Assembly (NCBI RefSeq): GCF_033115175.1
Contig: NC_084836.1
Span: forward strand, 76,474,253 to 76,538,252
Direction: 5' to 3'
Length of the DNA: 64,000 nucleotides
Source of the DNA: Lepus europaeus
Taxonomy: Eukaryota; Chordata; Mammalia; Lagomorpha; Leporidae
The notes below the pieces were generated by a model. The model was given only the letters and a program-made list of their open reading frames with translations, was not told the origin of the DNA and made no database searches. Position 1 is the first letter of the stretch, and each line of letters opens with the position of its first letter. Below are positions 54,001 to 63,830 of this stretch, in pieces. The translations under genes were made by a program, and so were the position numbers.

Positions 54001-54648
54001 GGAGAGAAGGTGTTGGCTGGGCCAGGATGGTCGCAGAGGGACAGGGTGAGAAGCGGTTTGGTCCTGTCTGTCTTCTGCAGGTGGCCTCAGCGAGATGTGG
54101 CGTATTTGCATGTGGGTGGGAGGGATTAGAGGGGTGGGGAAGAGTGACAGAGCCCTGTCGGAGGGATGGGAGGGTGAGGGATGGCAGGGTCTAGGCCCCG
54201 TGTAGGTCGCTTCAGGGTGAGGAGGTCGAGCTGCCCCCAAGCCCTGGGCAGTGAGGGGATGAGCTTGGGGCAGGCCCTGGGGCTCTCTCAGGTGACAGGT
54301 GAGTTTCCAAGGGAGCTAGCAGTGTTGGTATTTTCATTATTTGCTTTGTGCTGTGACCTTTTCTGATGTCCTGGAACAGTTTTACCCTTTTCCTTTGCAC
54401 TTCCGGCACCTGAGGGTACCATTGGAATTTGTTCTCATTATCAGAGGAGTTATGCATGTGATAGGCCCTCGGTAGACATTTTTCTTCACTTGTGTTTTAT
54501 AGACAACTCCCTGTAATTGCATTGTTTTACAGCTTCAAAGAGCCCCCTTTCTTGCTTGGTGTTCTGCAACCAAATACGAAGTTGCGACAGGCGGAAAGGC
54601 TATTTGAAAACCAACTTATTGGGCCAGAGTCCATAGCAAATATCGGGG
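42001..54648 (+). CDS. APMAP: APMAP, adipocyte plasma membrane-associated protein (partial; first 3 coding exons)
   Basis: APMAP is a type II membrane glycoprotein with an extracellular or lumenal strictosidine-synthase-like six-bladed beta-propeller, linked to adipocyte differentiation and arylesterase activity. Joining 42001-42092, 50574-50690 and 54533-54648 gives one frame beginning MSEADGLRQRRPLRPQVVTD. The signal anchor is at about residues 40-60 (VTFLMLAVSLTVPLLGAVML). The propeller lead-in follows (SFKEPPFLLGVLQPNTKLRQ, then AERLFENQLIGPESIANIG). The frame is open through residue 108. Most of the propeller is encoded beyond the window. The start ATG is the first in the exon and lies in the CpG island. 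One Asp appears missing from the human TDDDG run. The location downstream of ACSS1 agrees with human synteny. Confidence 0.95.
42741..43065 (-). mobile_element. CSINE
   Basis: tttacttatttgaaagacag to ccacagcgccggccccc. ataattttgaattt (42727-42740) and ataactttgaattt (43066-43079) form a one-mismatch duplication. Confidence 0.92.
45649..45690 (+). repeat. 8-bp minisatellite-like tandem, about 5 units
   Basis: Units of the ccagaggt / tcagaggt / ccaggggt type repeat head to tail. Confidence 0.8.
46491..46525 (-). mobile_element. Minimal 35-bp retroposon with 15-bp duplication
   Basis: A T-rich run followed by cccacccgcccctcc lies between identical 15-mers tgcatcatctttctt (46476-46490 and 46526-46540). 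This is the signature of an L1-mediated insertion cut down to poly(A) plus about 15 bases. Confidence 0.75.
46800..47560 (-). mobile_element. L1M 3' fragments flanking a rabbit-L1 insertion
   Basis: Left: aaatctttattgaaatgtga, ccataaaactcacccattta. Right: taaccatttaaggttcggtg, tttcatcaccccataaaaac, then ctggatgg-type 3' motifs. Two L1M 3' UTR-like pieces, degraded. Confidence 0.6.
46945..47190 (-). mobile_element. Rabbit L1 3' UTR end (5'-truncated), antisense
   Basis: ttacttaaggaatacaaact, a C/T-rich tract (47025-47075), ttcaattaactttatatgta, ccaactctatactaagtaaa and gaattcaacaatttgcaag match the lagomorph L1 3' UTR as I remember it. Confidence 0.7.
48466..48778 (-). mobile_element. CSINE
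   Basis: aagatttatttatttatttg to ccacagtgccggccc. Flanks ctgcagcattttt and ttgcagcactttt. Confidence 0.92.
49065..49480 (-). mobile_element. MLT1/MST LTR fragment, antisense, split by a CSINE
   Basis: tgactgccaaaacaaaatac, cacacacttagtggcataaa and the tttattt end match reversed MaLR LTR. A short continuation (acggttctcagaag) follows the SINE. Confidence 0.65.
49135..49455 (-). mobile_element. CSINE in MaLR fragment
   Basis: ttaaagatttattttattta to tgtgccacagcgctgccc. Full length. Confidence 0.9.
49505..49760 (+). mobile_element. Older CSINE
   Basis: ttggtccagcttcctgctaa, ccacatgggagacctggatt and catttggggagtgaac in order. The head is degraded. Confidence 0.75.
50574..50690 (+). CDS. APMAP: APMAP coding exon 2 (transmembrane signal anchor)
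   Basis: The acceptor is cttttgcttttggcag and the donor gtgagc. It encodes SFSGRVFRVTF followed by a hydrophobic helix (about residues 40-60), then DSPIDPQPL. The helix with upstream basic residues fits a type II anchor. Confidence 0.96.
50833..51126 (-). mobile_element. Old CSINE-type element
   Basis: tttgtttgaaaggcagagag, ctgcagcaaccgggctgggc, gggacttgaacccaggcact and accaaatacctactc in order. Confidence 0.75.
51151..51395 (-). mobile_element. Old CSINE-type element, head missing
   Basis: tttacttatctgaaaggcag, gccaaagccaggagccagg and catcactgctgcctccacgg, ending at attagcaggaaattggaat. Confidence 0.75.
51425..51505 (+). mobile_element. Ancient mammalian repeat scrap
   Basis: gtgtattcagcatctagtat and gatgcagagatacaaagtgg resemble the same old repeat type as 22030-22345. 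Confidence 0.4.
51543..51857 (-). mobile_element. CSINE
   Basis: taagatttatttatgtattt to tatgccatagcactgatt. Full length, centre slightly short. Confidence 0.9.
52662..52912 (-). mobile_element. Old CSINE-type element
   Basis: gatatttatttatttattta, a gggggaggg run, atgcctgcaatagcagggct and tgtgccaactgcccacccc. Confidence 0.75.
54533..54648 (+). CDS. APMAP: APMAP coding exon 3 (start of lumenal domain)
   Basis: The acceptor is gcattgttttacag and the donor gtaagt, a near-perfect consensus. It encodes FKEPPFLLGVLQPNTKLRQA through PESIANIG and ends one base into the next codon, expected to be Asp (G|AT) from human. Confidence 0.95.
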
Positions 54649-56974
54649 GTAAGTAAGCCCCTGGCACTGCAGTCTGACCTTGGGTGTCTGTTGCCTGGGG
54701 GTGGATCCTGGGGAAACAGCTGTGGTGTCAACCTTCCCCTGGATTGGGGTTGTCCAGGGCACCCTGCTCAGTTGCGGACGTCCCGAGGGAGTGTCCAGTG
54801 GGAGTGGCTCTCTCTGCTGGTCTGGTCTGTCCAGGTAGCATGTGCCACGTTAGTGCAGGGTGATTTTGAGTTCCTCTCTATGGGACGCTTTTCTTGTATT
54901 CAGAGTGTTGTGAAAGAGGAAGGCAAAAATGCAGACACGGATGTTTTCATTTGTTTATCTGAGCCAGGTGGGTGTTGCTTGATTGCTCATTGCTTCCTGG
55001 CTCAGTATGTCTCTGCATAGATTGCAGTTTGAGCTAAAGACCAGCAATTCTCCATATTCTCATTGTCTGTTTTTCTTAGTGCTCACTTTGGTGGCTATGC
55101 CTATAGCCAACTATCATCTCCACACTTAACACAAGCCCGAGAACTGGAATCGGTTCTGGCTCTAATTCTTGTGCCTTTAGCAACATGGAACAAAGCATCT
55201 TCTGTCTGTTAAAGTAGGAATTAAACTTAGTGTTGAACAGACACAATAATGAAATGGTTAATGAACTTCAACTGGTGCGAGAATGTCTAAGCAGCTTCTT
55301 TGCAAACGCCTTTTGTCCCTCTGAAGGGCCGTGTGTTTTTGGCGCTGTGGCTGTGAACAGGTGCCTTCCATGTACTCCTCTCAGTGTCACCCTCCAGGGG
55401 CCTCTGGCCTGGTGTTCTCTGCCCGGTGCCTGCTGTTGACATAGGACCCAAAGTCTGGCTCATTTCTGCAGTTGTTGGTTTGTTGTTTTGGCTGACAAAG
55501 TCAGAATTGTTTACATTAGAATTAATATTCATGGTAGAACTTTGTATTCTCTTAAAGAGACATCGACATTAGTAAATTTTTTTTTTTTTTTTTTTTTTTT
55601 TGGTGAAGAAAAAAAATCAAATTTGCCATTTTCAAAATTGGAACTTAGAGGAAGGCAGAGTGCAGTCCCAGCAGTCTTTTCTTAGCTCTCAGAGAGAGCT
55701 CTTTCCTGCCTTTCCACTTTCTGCTCTATCATCGGGTCTTGCCTCTTTCCACGGAGGTGCTGGTGATCCCCTGGGAGGCTTCAATGAGGCACAGCAGGGA
55801 CTTCTGGTTATGCCGCTGTGGGAGGGACCTGCTGCTTCATATGAAGGTTGTCCTTGGGGAATGGCTGGCAGCTTGCTGGTCCTGGAGGGAGGCCCTAGCC
55901 TCCAGAGAGTGATTGGGAGAGTGGTGACCAATTAACATGCTTTGTTTTGTTTTTTAGTAGGACAGTTTAGGCTCATGGCAAAATTGAGCAGCTGGTACAG
56001 AGATTTTCCAAAGGAGGTTTTATCACGGATGGGTGTTAGATTTTGTCAAGTGCTTTCCTGCACACGTGCACAGCTTCCCACATTCCCAGAGTGGTGCGTT
56101 CGTTCAGAGGGATGAGCCCACAGTGGCACACAGGTGTCAGCCGGAGCCTGTAGTTTAGAGTTCACTGGGTGTTTGCATTCCATGGGTTTGGACAAGTGTG
56201 TAATGAGATTGTGGTGTCATTCGGAGCATTTTCACGGCCCTAGGAGACCTCTGTGTTCTGTCTGCTCGTGCTCCCTCCCCTTTGGGCTGTGGTTGGCAAC
56301 CAGTGATCCTTGTCTCTGCGGTTTACCTTTTCCAGGATGCCATTCAGTTGGAATCATGCAGTATGTAGTCTTTTCAGATTGGCTGCTTTCACTGGTAATG
56401 TGCATTTAGGGCTCCTCCGTGCCTTTCCATGGCTGGATAGCTCATTTCTTTCCAGCACTGAGTAGTATGCCATTGTCTGCACGTACCACAGCTCATCTGT
56501 TCACTGCTGAGAGGCATTGGGTTGTTTCCAAGTTGTGGCAGTTATGAATGAGGCTGTTTAAATATCTATGTACAGATTTTTGTGTGGAAGCAAGTTTTTA
56601 ACTAATTTGAGTAAATACCAAGGAGCCTGAGCATTGGATTATATTGTAAGAGTATGTTTAGTTTTGTAAGAAACCAGCAAACTGTCTTCCAAAGTGGCCA
56701 TGCCATCTTGTTTTCTGTTAGCAATGGGTGAAAGTTCCTGATGCTCATGCTATTGCTGCTGTTTTGCATTTGGACATTCTGATAGGTGTGGTGCATCTCA
56801 TTGTGGTTTTTGGTTTGCATTTCTCTGATGATATGATGTTTTCATCTGTTCATAAACTTACTAGCCATCTGCACGTTTTGTCATTTGTCTTTTCAGATTT
56901 TTGTCCTTTTTAAAATCAGATTGTTCAATATCTCATTGTTAATTGTTAAGAGTTCTTTGTGTATTTTGGGCAAC

Positions 56975-57320
56975 AGTTATTTATTTGAAAGGCAGAGTGG
57001 TAGAAGGAGACAGGGAGGGAGGAGGAGGGAGGGGGGAGAGAGAGTGAGAGAGACAGAGAGCTATCTCCCATCTGCTGGTTCACTCCCCAAATGCCTGCAA
57101 CAGCTGGAGCTGGGCCAGACTGAAGCCAGGAGCCTGGAACTCCATCTAGGTCGTGAATGGCAGTTAGCCAGATATTTGAGGTGTCGTCTGATGCCTCTTG
57201 GATTACACATTAACAGGAAGCTAGGTTGGAAGTGGAGCTGGGATTTGATCACAGGTCCACCAGTGTGGGATGAGGGTAACCCAAGAGGTGACTCAGTCTG
57301 CTGAGCCACAGTGCACACTC
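56975..57320 (-). mobile_element. CSINE
   Basis: gttatttatttgaaaggcag to gctgagccacagtgcacac. An older copy with a long (gagg) tract. Confidence 0.85.
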
Positions 57321-57494
57321 CCAGACCAGCCCCTAGATGTGTCTTTTGAAATCCTTTCTGCTTGTCTGTGGCTTACCTTCTCATTCACTTGACAGTATTT
57401 TTCACAGAGCACAAGCTTTTAATTTAGTGAAGTTCAGCTAATCAGTTACTTCTTTATGGATTATGCCTTTGGTGTCTTATTTAAAGAATCACTG

Positions 57495-57822
57495 TTGCGT
57501 GGATGTTGTGGTGCAGTGGGTTAAGCCATTGCTCAGGACACACACATTCCACTGGAGTACCTGGTGTGAGTCCTGGAGACTGTGTGCTTTGGACCCAGCT
57601 CCCTGCTAATGTGCCTGGGAGGCAACATATGATGATCCAGGTACTTTGGTTCCTGCCACCTGTGTAGGAGACCCAGATGGAGTTCTGGGCTCTTGGCTTT
57701 GACCTGGCCCAGCCCTGTGTGTTGTAGACATTTGAGGAGTAAACCAGTGGAAGAAATCTCTCTCTTTCTCTGTTTCTCCTCTTTCTGTCACTCTGTCTTT
57801 CAAATAAATAAATCTTTAAAAA
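57495..57822 (+). mobile_element. CSINE
   Basis: gcgtggatgttgtggtgcag to tctttcaaataaataaatct. Full length, divergent. Confidence 0.85.
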
Positions 57823-58137
57823 GAACTTAAAATGCTCTTTCTGTATCTGTTGAGATACAGATATCTGTTGTTCATGTGATTTTTCTTCTTTAGTCTGTTT
57901 GGTATGATGGATTATATTAATTGATTTTTAAATATTGAACAAATCTTGTATACCTGGTATAAATTAGGTCATGGTATGCAGTTCTTTTTATGTGTCATTC
58001 AGTCAATTTGATCAGCTGATACTTTGTTGAAGATTTTTCCATTTATGTTCATGGAAGATATTGGTCTAGTTTTGTTGTGCAAGGATACTGCAAAAATGTT
58101 CATGGTTAGATGAAATTAAAGATGGTTTATTTTGGGG

Positions 58138-58428
58138 GATGTGTTTGGTCTAGAGGTTGACCCCTGTTAGGATGGCAATGTCCCATATAGAGTGCCTCAA
58201 CTTGATCCCTGGCTCCAACTATAAATTCCAGCTTCCTGCTAATGTGGTCCCCAGGAGGCACTGGTGATAGTGCAACTAGTTGGGTTCCTGCTGTGCATGT
58301 CGGAGACTTGGTTTGAGTTACTGGCCCGGCCCTGGCCATTACAGACATTTGGAAAGTGAACCAGCAGATGGAAGGTCTCTTTCATATCTGTCTGCCTGCC
58401 TCTCAAATAAAATTTAAAAATAAATAAG
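58138..58428 (+). mobile_element. Older CSINE
   Basis: atgtgtttggtctagaggtt, ccagcttcctgctaatgtgg, aagtgaaccagcagatgg and an A-rich end abutting the next SINE. Confidence 0.8.
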
Positions 58429-58748
58429 GGGCCAGTGTTGTGTCACAGCAAATTAAGCTGCCACCTGCAACACCAGTATCCCATATGAGCACTTGTTTGA
58501 GTTCTGGCTGTTCTACTTCTGATCCAGCTCCCTGCCAATGTGCCTGGGGAAGCAGGGGATGATGACTCAAATGCTTGGCCTCTGTACCCATGTGGGAGAC
58601 TGGTTGGGATTCCAGGCTCCTGGGTTTGGCCTTGCTCAGCCCAGCTATTGTGATCATTTGGGAGTGAAAATCTCTTTCTGTATCTCTCCCTCTCTCTATA
58701 ACTCTGCTTTCAAATACATAAATAAATATTAAAAACATAAAAAATAAA
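58429..58748 (+). mobile_element. CSINE
   Basis: ggggccagtgttgtgtcaca to ctgctttcaaatacataaat plus an A-rich tail. Lies directly against the previous SINE's tail. Confidence 0.88.
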
Positions 58749-58784
58749 AGTGATTACTTACATCTCCACATTAAAGAAAAAAGG

Positions 58785-58960
58785 TAGTTTATTTTGGTGC
58801 AGATATTTTGAAACCCATACATAGTTGTTTCATAATATGAATCTTCATGAACTTTTTGTAGGCTCCCTGTATACATGGATTTCACAAATTTTTTGTACCA
58901 AAATAGTTCATCTTTTAATTTAATTTTCCTTGAACTTTTAGAAGTATCTTCATGATATCT
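58785..58960 (+). repeat. Dispersed repeat of unknown family (copy 2)
   Basis: Aligns by eye with 16535-16680 (catggatttcacaaattttt, accaaaatagttcatctttt, ccttgaacttttagaag). Contains two roughly 75-base related units. Confidence 0.55.
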
Positions 58961-59360
58961 TTTTCTTTTAATATTAGGATAATGCCATTCTTATTGAATG
59001 AGTCAGGAAGTATTCTTCCTGCTCTATCTTCTGGAAGAGATTTTAGAGAATAGGTTATATTTTAGAAAATGTTTAGTAAAATTCATCATTGACTACGTCA
59101 GGGCTTGGTGCTTTCTGGTTTGGAGGGTTGTTAATTATTGATTTAGTTTCTTTAACAGATACAGGACTGTTCATATTGTGTATTTCTTCTTGTGGAACAT
59201 GGCAGATTCTGTCTTTCAAGGAGTTGGTCCATTTCATCTAGGCTGTCAAATTTTTAGACAGAGTGTTTTTCATAGTATCCCTCTCTTATTCTTTTACTTG
59301 CCCATGGGATCTCTGGTGATAGCCCCTCTTTCATTTCTGATATTAGTAATTTGTATTTTT

Positions 59361-59679
59361 TTTAAGATTTTATTTATTTATTTGAGAGGTAGAGTTACAG
59401 GCAGAGAACAGAAGATACAGAAAGAAAGATCTTCCATGCGCTGCTTCACTCCCCAGATGGCTGCAATGGCCGGAGCTGAGTCCATCCGAAGCCAGGAGCC
59501 TCCTTGGGGTCTCCCACGTGGATGCAGGGGCCCAAGCATTTGGGTCATCCTCCACTGCTTTCCCAGGCCATAGCAGAGAGCTGGATTAGAAGAGGAGCAG
59601 CTGGAACTTGAACTGGCACACATATGGGATTCTGGTGCTGCAGGTGGAGGCTTAGCCCACTAAGCCACAATGCTGGCCC
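59361..59679 (-). mobile_element. CSINE
   Basis: aagattttatttatttattt to ccacaatgctggccct. Full length. Confidence 0.92.
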
Positions 59680-59866
59680 TATGTCTTTCTTTTTTTTCTC
59701 AGTTAACTGCTTAGAGGTTTATAAGGTTTATTGATCTTTCCAAAGAACCAGCTTTGGTTCCATTGATTTTTCTCTGTTGATTTCTTGCTTTCAGTTTCAT
59801 TGATTTCTGCTCTGATTTTTAAAATTTATTTTTATTTACTTTGTTTTTATTTTTATTTTATTTCTT

Positions 59867-60180
59867 TGGACAGGCAGAGTGGACAGTGAGAGAGAGAGAC
59901 GGAGAGAAAGTCTTCCTTTTCTGTTGGTTCACCCTACAATGGCCACTGTGGCCGGTGCACCGTGCTGATCTGAAGCCAGGAGCCAGGTGCTTCTCCTGGT
60001 CTCCCATGCGGGTGCAGGGTCCAAGGACTTGGGCCATCCTCCACTGCACTCCTGGGCCACAGCAGAGAGCTGGCCTGAAAGAGGAGCAACCAGGACAGAA
60101 TCCGGTGTCCTGACTGGGACTAGAACCTGGTGTGCCGGCGTCACAGGCGGAGAATTAGCCTAGTGAGCTGCGGCGCCAGC
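59867..60180 (-). mobile_element. CSINE2
   Basis: ggacaggcagagtggacagt to gtgagctgcggcgccagcc. Confidence 0.92.
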
Positions 60181-60718
60181 CATATTCACTTTGAATCTAA
60201 CTTGCTCTTTGTTTTCTAGTTTCCTAAATTGGAAATGTATTGGGATTTATTTTTATACTTTCTTTTCTGTTATATACATTCAGTGCCAAAATTTTCCTCC
60301 ATGTTCTGTTTTTGCTGAAATCACACAGGTGCTGTTTTGTATTTTCTTTCAGTTCTAAATATTTCTCATAAGGTTTCTTGACTTATGTTATTTGGAAATG
60401 TGTTATTTAATCTCCCAGAATTTTGGGATATTTCCAGCTATATTTCTGTTACTGAACTCTAGACACAATTTCATTGAGGTCTGATAGCAGACATCATATG
60501 ATTGAGATTCTTTTAAATTTGTTAAGATTTGTTTAATGGCCTGGTTGTTGGATGAAGCAGTTAGTAAGTGTCAGTTTGGCCCAGTTGGTAGATGGCACTG
60601 TTGAGTTCAACCATGTCCTTATTGATTTTTCTGCCTGCTAAATCTGTTCCTAGGGTAGAGGTATTGAAATCTCCAGCTATTGTGTTTTTTACAGTTCCGT
60701 TAGTTTTCGCCTCAAGTT

Positions 60719-61056
60719 TTTTTTTTTTTTTAATGTTTATTTATTTTTATCCACTTGAAAGGCAGAATAACACACATGTACACAAACACAGAGAAATCCT
60801 CTACCCACTCAGTCCCCAAATACCCATAACATCCAGGGCTGGGTCAGGCCAAAGCCAGGAGCTCAGAACTGGACCTGGGACACTCATGTGGGTGGTAGGG
60901 ACTCAAATACCTGGGCCATCATCTGCTGTTTCCCAGGTGCATTAGCAGGAAACTGGATTGGAAGTATGGACTTGCTGGGACTCAAACCAGGCAACTTGAT
61001 GTGGGATATAGGTGTCCCAGGCAGCAGCCCAGCTGGCTGCGCTACAATACCCACCC
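60719..61056 (-). mobile_element. Old CSINE-type element
   Basis: Poly(T), cttgaaaggcagaataacac, ccagctgg-type end and cgctacaatacccaccc. Confidence 0.8.
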
Positions 61057-61140
61057 TTTATTTGGTATTTTTAAACCACTGAGAAAGTGATTATTGACCC
61101 ATTAATCTGTTATATTCATATTTGTTACTGTTTTCTATTT

Positions 61141-61482
61141 TTTTAAAAAGATTTATTTATTTATTTTAAATCAGAGTTACACAGAGAGAGGAGAGGCAGA
61201 GAGAGAGAGAGAGAGAGAGAGAGGTCTTCCATCCAATGATTCACTCCCCAGTTGGCCACAATGGCTAGAGTTGCGCCGATCCAAAGCCAGGAGCCAGGAG
61301 CTTCTTCCGGGTCTCCCATGTGGGTGCAGGGGCCCAAGGATTTGGGCCATCTTTTACTGCTTTCCCAGGCCATAGTAGAGAGCTGGACCAGAAGTGGAGC
61401 ATCCGGGTCTCGAACTGGTGCCTATATGGGTTGCTGACGCTTCAGGCCAGGGCTTTAACCCGCTGTGTCATAGCACTGGCCT
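61141..61482 (-). mobile_element. CSINE
   Basis: taaaaagatttatttattta to tgtcatagcactggcc. ctgttttctatt is exact at 61128-61139 and 61483-61494. Confidence 0.92.
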
Positions 61483-61534
61483 CTGTTTTCTATTCTTTAT
61501 CCTTGTTTTTTGTTTCTATTTTAGTCTTCCACTC

Positions 61535-61886
61535 TTTTTTTTTTTTTTTAAAGATTTTATTTATTTATTTTGAGAGGTAGAGTTAGAGTTAGAGTGAGAG
61601 TGAGAGAGAGAGAGAGAGAAGAAAGAGAGATCTTCCATCTACTGGTTCACTCCCCAAATGACTACAATGGCCAGAGCTGGACCAGTCCAAAGCCAGGAGC
61701 CAGGAGTTTCTTCCAGGAATCCCACGCAGGTGCAGGGGCCCAAGCACTGGGCCATCTTCCACTGCTTTCCCAGGCCATAACAGAGAGCTGGATCAGAAGT
61801 GGAGCAGCTGGGACTTGAACCAGCGCCGACATGAGATGCCAGTGCCTCGGGGCTGGGGCTTTAACCCGCTGCACCACAGCGCCAGC
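61535..61886 (-). mobile_element. CSINE
   Basis: Poly(T), aaagattttatttatttatt, a gttagagttagagtgagag tandem, ending ctgcaccacagcgccagccc. Confidence 0.92.
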
Positions 61887-62277
61887 CCTCTCAAAGATCT
61901 CAATAAAGACAGGATGCCCACTTTTACCACTCTTACTCGATATGGTACTGGAATTCTTAGCCAGAGCCATTAGGCAAGAGAAAGAAAGAAAGGGCAACCA
62001 AAATGAAAGGAGGAAATAAAATTGTCACCTTTAGCAGATGACGTGTTCCCATGTATAGAAAATCACAAGATTCCATCCAGAAACCATTAGAACTAAAAAA
62101 TGACTTCAGCAGAGGTGTAGGAGACAAAGTCAGTGAGAAAAAAATCAATTTGTCTTTACACACCAATAGCAAATTATATGAGAAAGAAGTCAAGAAAGCA
62201 ATCCCATTTCCAACAGCTACCAAAAAAAAAAAAAAAAAATTCCTCAAATACCTAGGACAAATTTTAAAGCACAGTAA
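61887..62277 (+). mobile_element. L1 ORF2 fragment, sense
   Basis: acttttaccactcttactcg, agccagagccattaggcaag, tagcagatgacgtgttccca and aagaaagcaatcccatttcc match the reverse-transcriptase part of L1 ORF2 on the + strand. Frameshifted and A-run expanded. Confidence 0.82.
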
Positions 62278-62374
62278 GTGCTCACTTCAGCACTGAATAT
62301 AAAAATACAAAGAAGATTAGCATGGTCCTTAAGCAAATACAATACACAAATTCTTGAAATGCTCCATAGTTTTT
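62278..62374 (+). pseudogene. U6 snRNA pseudogene
   Basis: gtgctcacttcagca, agaagattagcatggtcctt, cacaaattcttgaaatgctc and catagttttt follow U6 order over about 97 bases. The invariant ACAGAGA box reads acaaaga and about ten bases are missing before it. No proximal U6 promoter can be expected since L1 sequence lies directly upstream. It is a retro-copy, not a functional gene. Confidence 0.85.
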
Positions 62375-62718
62375 TTTTTTTTTTTTTTTTTTTACAGGCA
62401 GAGTGGACAGTGAGAGAGAGACAGAGAGAAAGGTCTTCCTTTTGCCATTGGTTCACCCTCCAATGGCCGCCGCGGTAGCGTGCTGCGGCCGGCGCACTGC
62501 GCTGATCTGATGGCAGGAGCCAGGTACTTATCCTGGTCGCCCATGGGGTGCAGGGCCCAAGCACTTGGGCCATCCTCCACTGCACTCCCGGGCCACAGCA
62601 GAGAGCTGGCCTGGAAGAGGGGCAACCGGGACAGGATCGGTACCCAGACCGGGACTAGAACCCGGTGTGCCGGCGCTGCAAGGTGGAGGGTTAGCCTAGT
62701 GAGCCGTGGCGCCGGCCT
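62375..62718 (-). mobile_element. CSINE2 inserted at the U6 pseudogene 3' end
   Basis: Poly(T), acaggcagagtggacagtga to gagccgtggcgccggcc. aatgctccatagttttt is exact at 62358-62374 and 62719-62735. Confidence 0.95.
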
Positions 62719-62739
62719 AATGCTCCATAGTTTTTAAAC

Positions 62740-63225
62740 ACATATTGCAGACTCTAGAGCAACCACTACAAAAAGGAAAAAAAAAATGCATAACTGAAAT
62801 GCTAAGAAAGAGGAGAAGGAGTGACATTGTGATATAGTGGGTTAAGTTAGTTGCTGTTTGCATCTCATATCGGAATGCCCATTTGAGTCTGGGCTGCTCC
62901 ATGTCAGATCCACCTTCCTGTTAATGTTTCTGGGAAAACAGCAAAGGATGGCCCGAGTGCTTGGGCCCTTGCCACCCACATGGGAAATCCAGATGGAATT
63001 CCAACTTCCTGACTTCCACATGGCCCAACCCTGGCCATTGCAGCCATTTGGGCAGATGGAAGAGCTCTCTCTGTCTCTCTCCCTCTATTTCTCCCTCTTC
63101 GTCTCTCTGTAATTCTGCCTTCCAAATAAATAATTTTGAAAGAAGAGAGAATGGAATCATATAAAATGCTCAATTTTAAACTATAAAAGGGAGGAAAAGA
63201 GTGGAAGACTGGGGTGGGCGCTGTG
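62740..63225 (+). mobile_element. L1M 5' region/ORF1 fragment, sense, split by a CSINE
   Basis: gactctagagcaaccactac, aactgaaatgctaagaaaga and gagaatggaatcatataaaa match the L1M region upstream of or in ORF1. Confidence 0.6.
62818..63140 (+). mobile_element. CSINE
   Basis: aggagtgacattgtgatata to ctgccttccaaataaataat. Full length, divergent. Confidence 0.88.
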
Positions 63226-63340
63226 GTATAGTGGGCCGTTGGTTTGCATATGGCCTTTAGTATGTTGTGGAATGTTCCTTCTTTCCTAGTTTGTTCAGTC
63301 TTTATCATGAAAGGGTGTTGGATTTTATCGCATGCCTTTT

Positions 63341-63830
63341 TTTTTTTTTTTGGACAGGCAGAGTGGACAGTGAGAGAGAGAGAGAGACAGAGAGAAAGGT
63401 CTTCCTGGCCGGCGCCGCGGCTCAATAGGCTAGTCCTCCGCCTCGCGGCGCTGGCACACCAGGTTCTAGTCCCCGTCGGGGTGCCAGATTCTGTCCCAGT
63501 TGCCCGTCTTCCAGGCCAGCTCTCTGCTATGGCCCAGGAGTGCAGAGGAGGATGGCCCAAGTCCTTGGGCCCTGCACCCACATGGGAGACCAGGAGAAAC
63601 ACCTGGCTCCTGCCTTCGGATCAGCGCGGTGCGCTGGCCGCAGCGGTAAAAAGGAAGACCTTTTTCTCTGTCTCTCTCTCTCTCACTATCCACTCTGACT
63701 GTCAAAAAAAAAAAAAAAAAAGGTTTTCCTTTTCCATTGGTTCACCCCCCAATGGCTGTTGCGGCCGGCGTACCGCACTGATCTGAAGCCAGGAGCCAGG
63801 TGCTTCTCCTGGTCTCTCATCACATGCCTT
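63341..63830 (-). mobile_element. CSINE2 split by a plus-strand CSINE2
   Basis: Left piece is poly(T) plus ggacaggcagagtggacagt to about 63409. Right piece is about 63719-63822. It lacks the SINE head. atcgcatgcctttt and atcacatgcctttt flank the whole. Confidence 0.85.
63410..63718 (+). mobile_element. CSINE2 nested in an antisense CSINE2
   Basis: ggccggcgccgcggctcaat to about 18 As. Compared with sister copies it lacks about 22 bases after ccgcagcgg. Host sequence aaaggtcttcct / aaggttttcct is repeated at its ends. Confidence 0.9.

Larger units (their letters stand above)
50691..54532 (+). other. APMAP: APMAP intron 2
   Basis: CSINE-type copies at 50833-51126, 51151-51395, 51543-51857 and 52662-52912, plus an ancient repeat (51425-51505). 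51860-52660 and 52913-54530 contain nothing recognised; 53700-54260 is G-rich. Confidence 0.65.
55955..60718 (-). mobile_element. L1M 3' UTR to ORF2, antisense, riddled with SINEs
   Basis: L1 landmarks run in reverse order from the 3' end: aggacagtttaggctcatgg, gttggaatcatgcagtatgt, ggttgtttccaagttgtggc, aaactgtcttccaaagtggc, gagttctttgtgtattttgg, tatggattatgcctttggtg, ggtcatggtatgcagttctt, tccatttcatctaggctgtc, ccaaagaaccagctttggtt and gaaatctccagctattgtg. No open ORF2 remains. Confidence 0.88.

Noticed and set aside
53623..54240. 205-codon Pro/Ser-rich minus-strand ORF in APMAP intron 2
   Set aside because: Low-complexity reading of a G-rich intron; no promoter, splice pattern or family resemblance.
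62278..62374. Functional U6 snRNA gene
   Set aside because: The ACAGAGA box is mutated and bases are missing; the upstream DNA is an L1 fragment rather than a U6 promoter.
62904..63602. 232-codon minus-strand ORF
   Set aside because: It crosses several SINE and L1 fragments; no known protein would have this mosaic.
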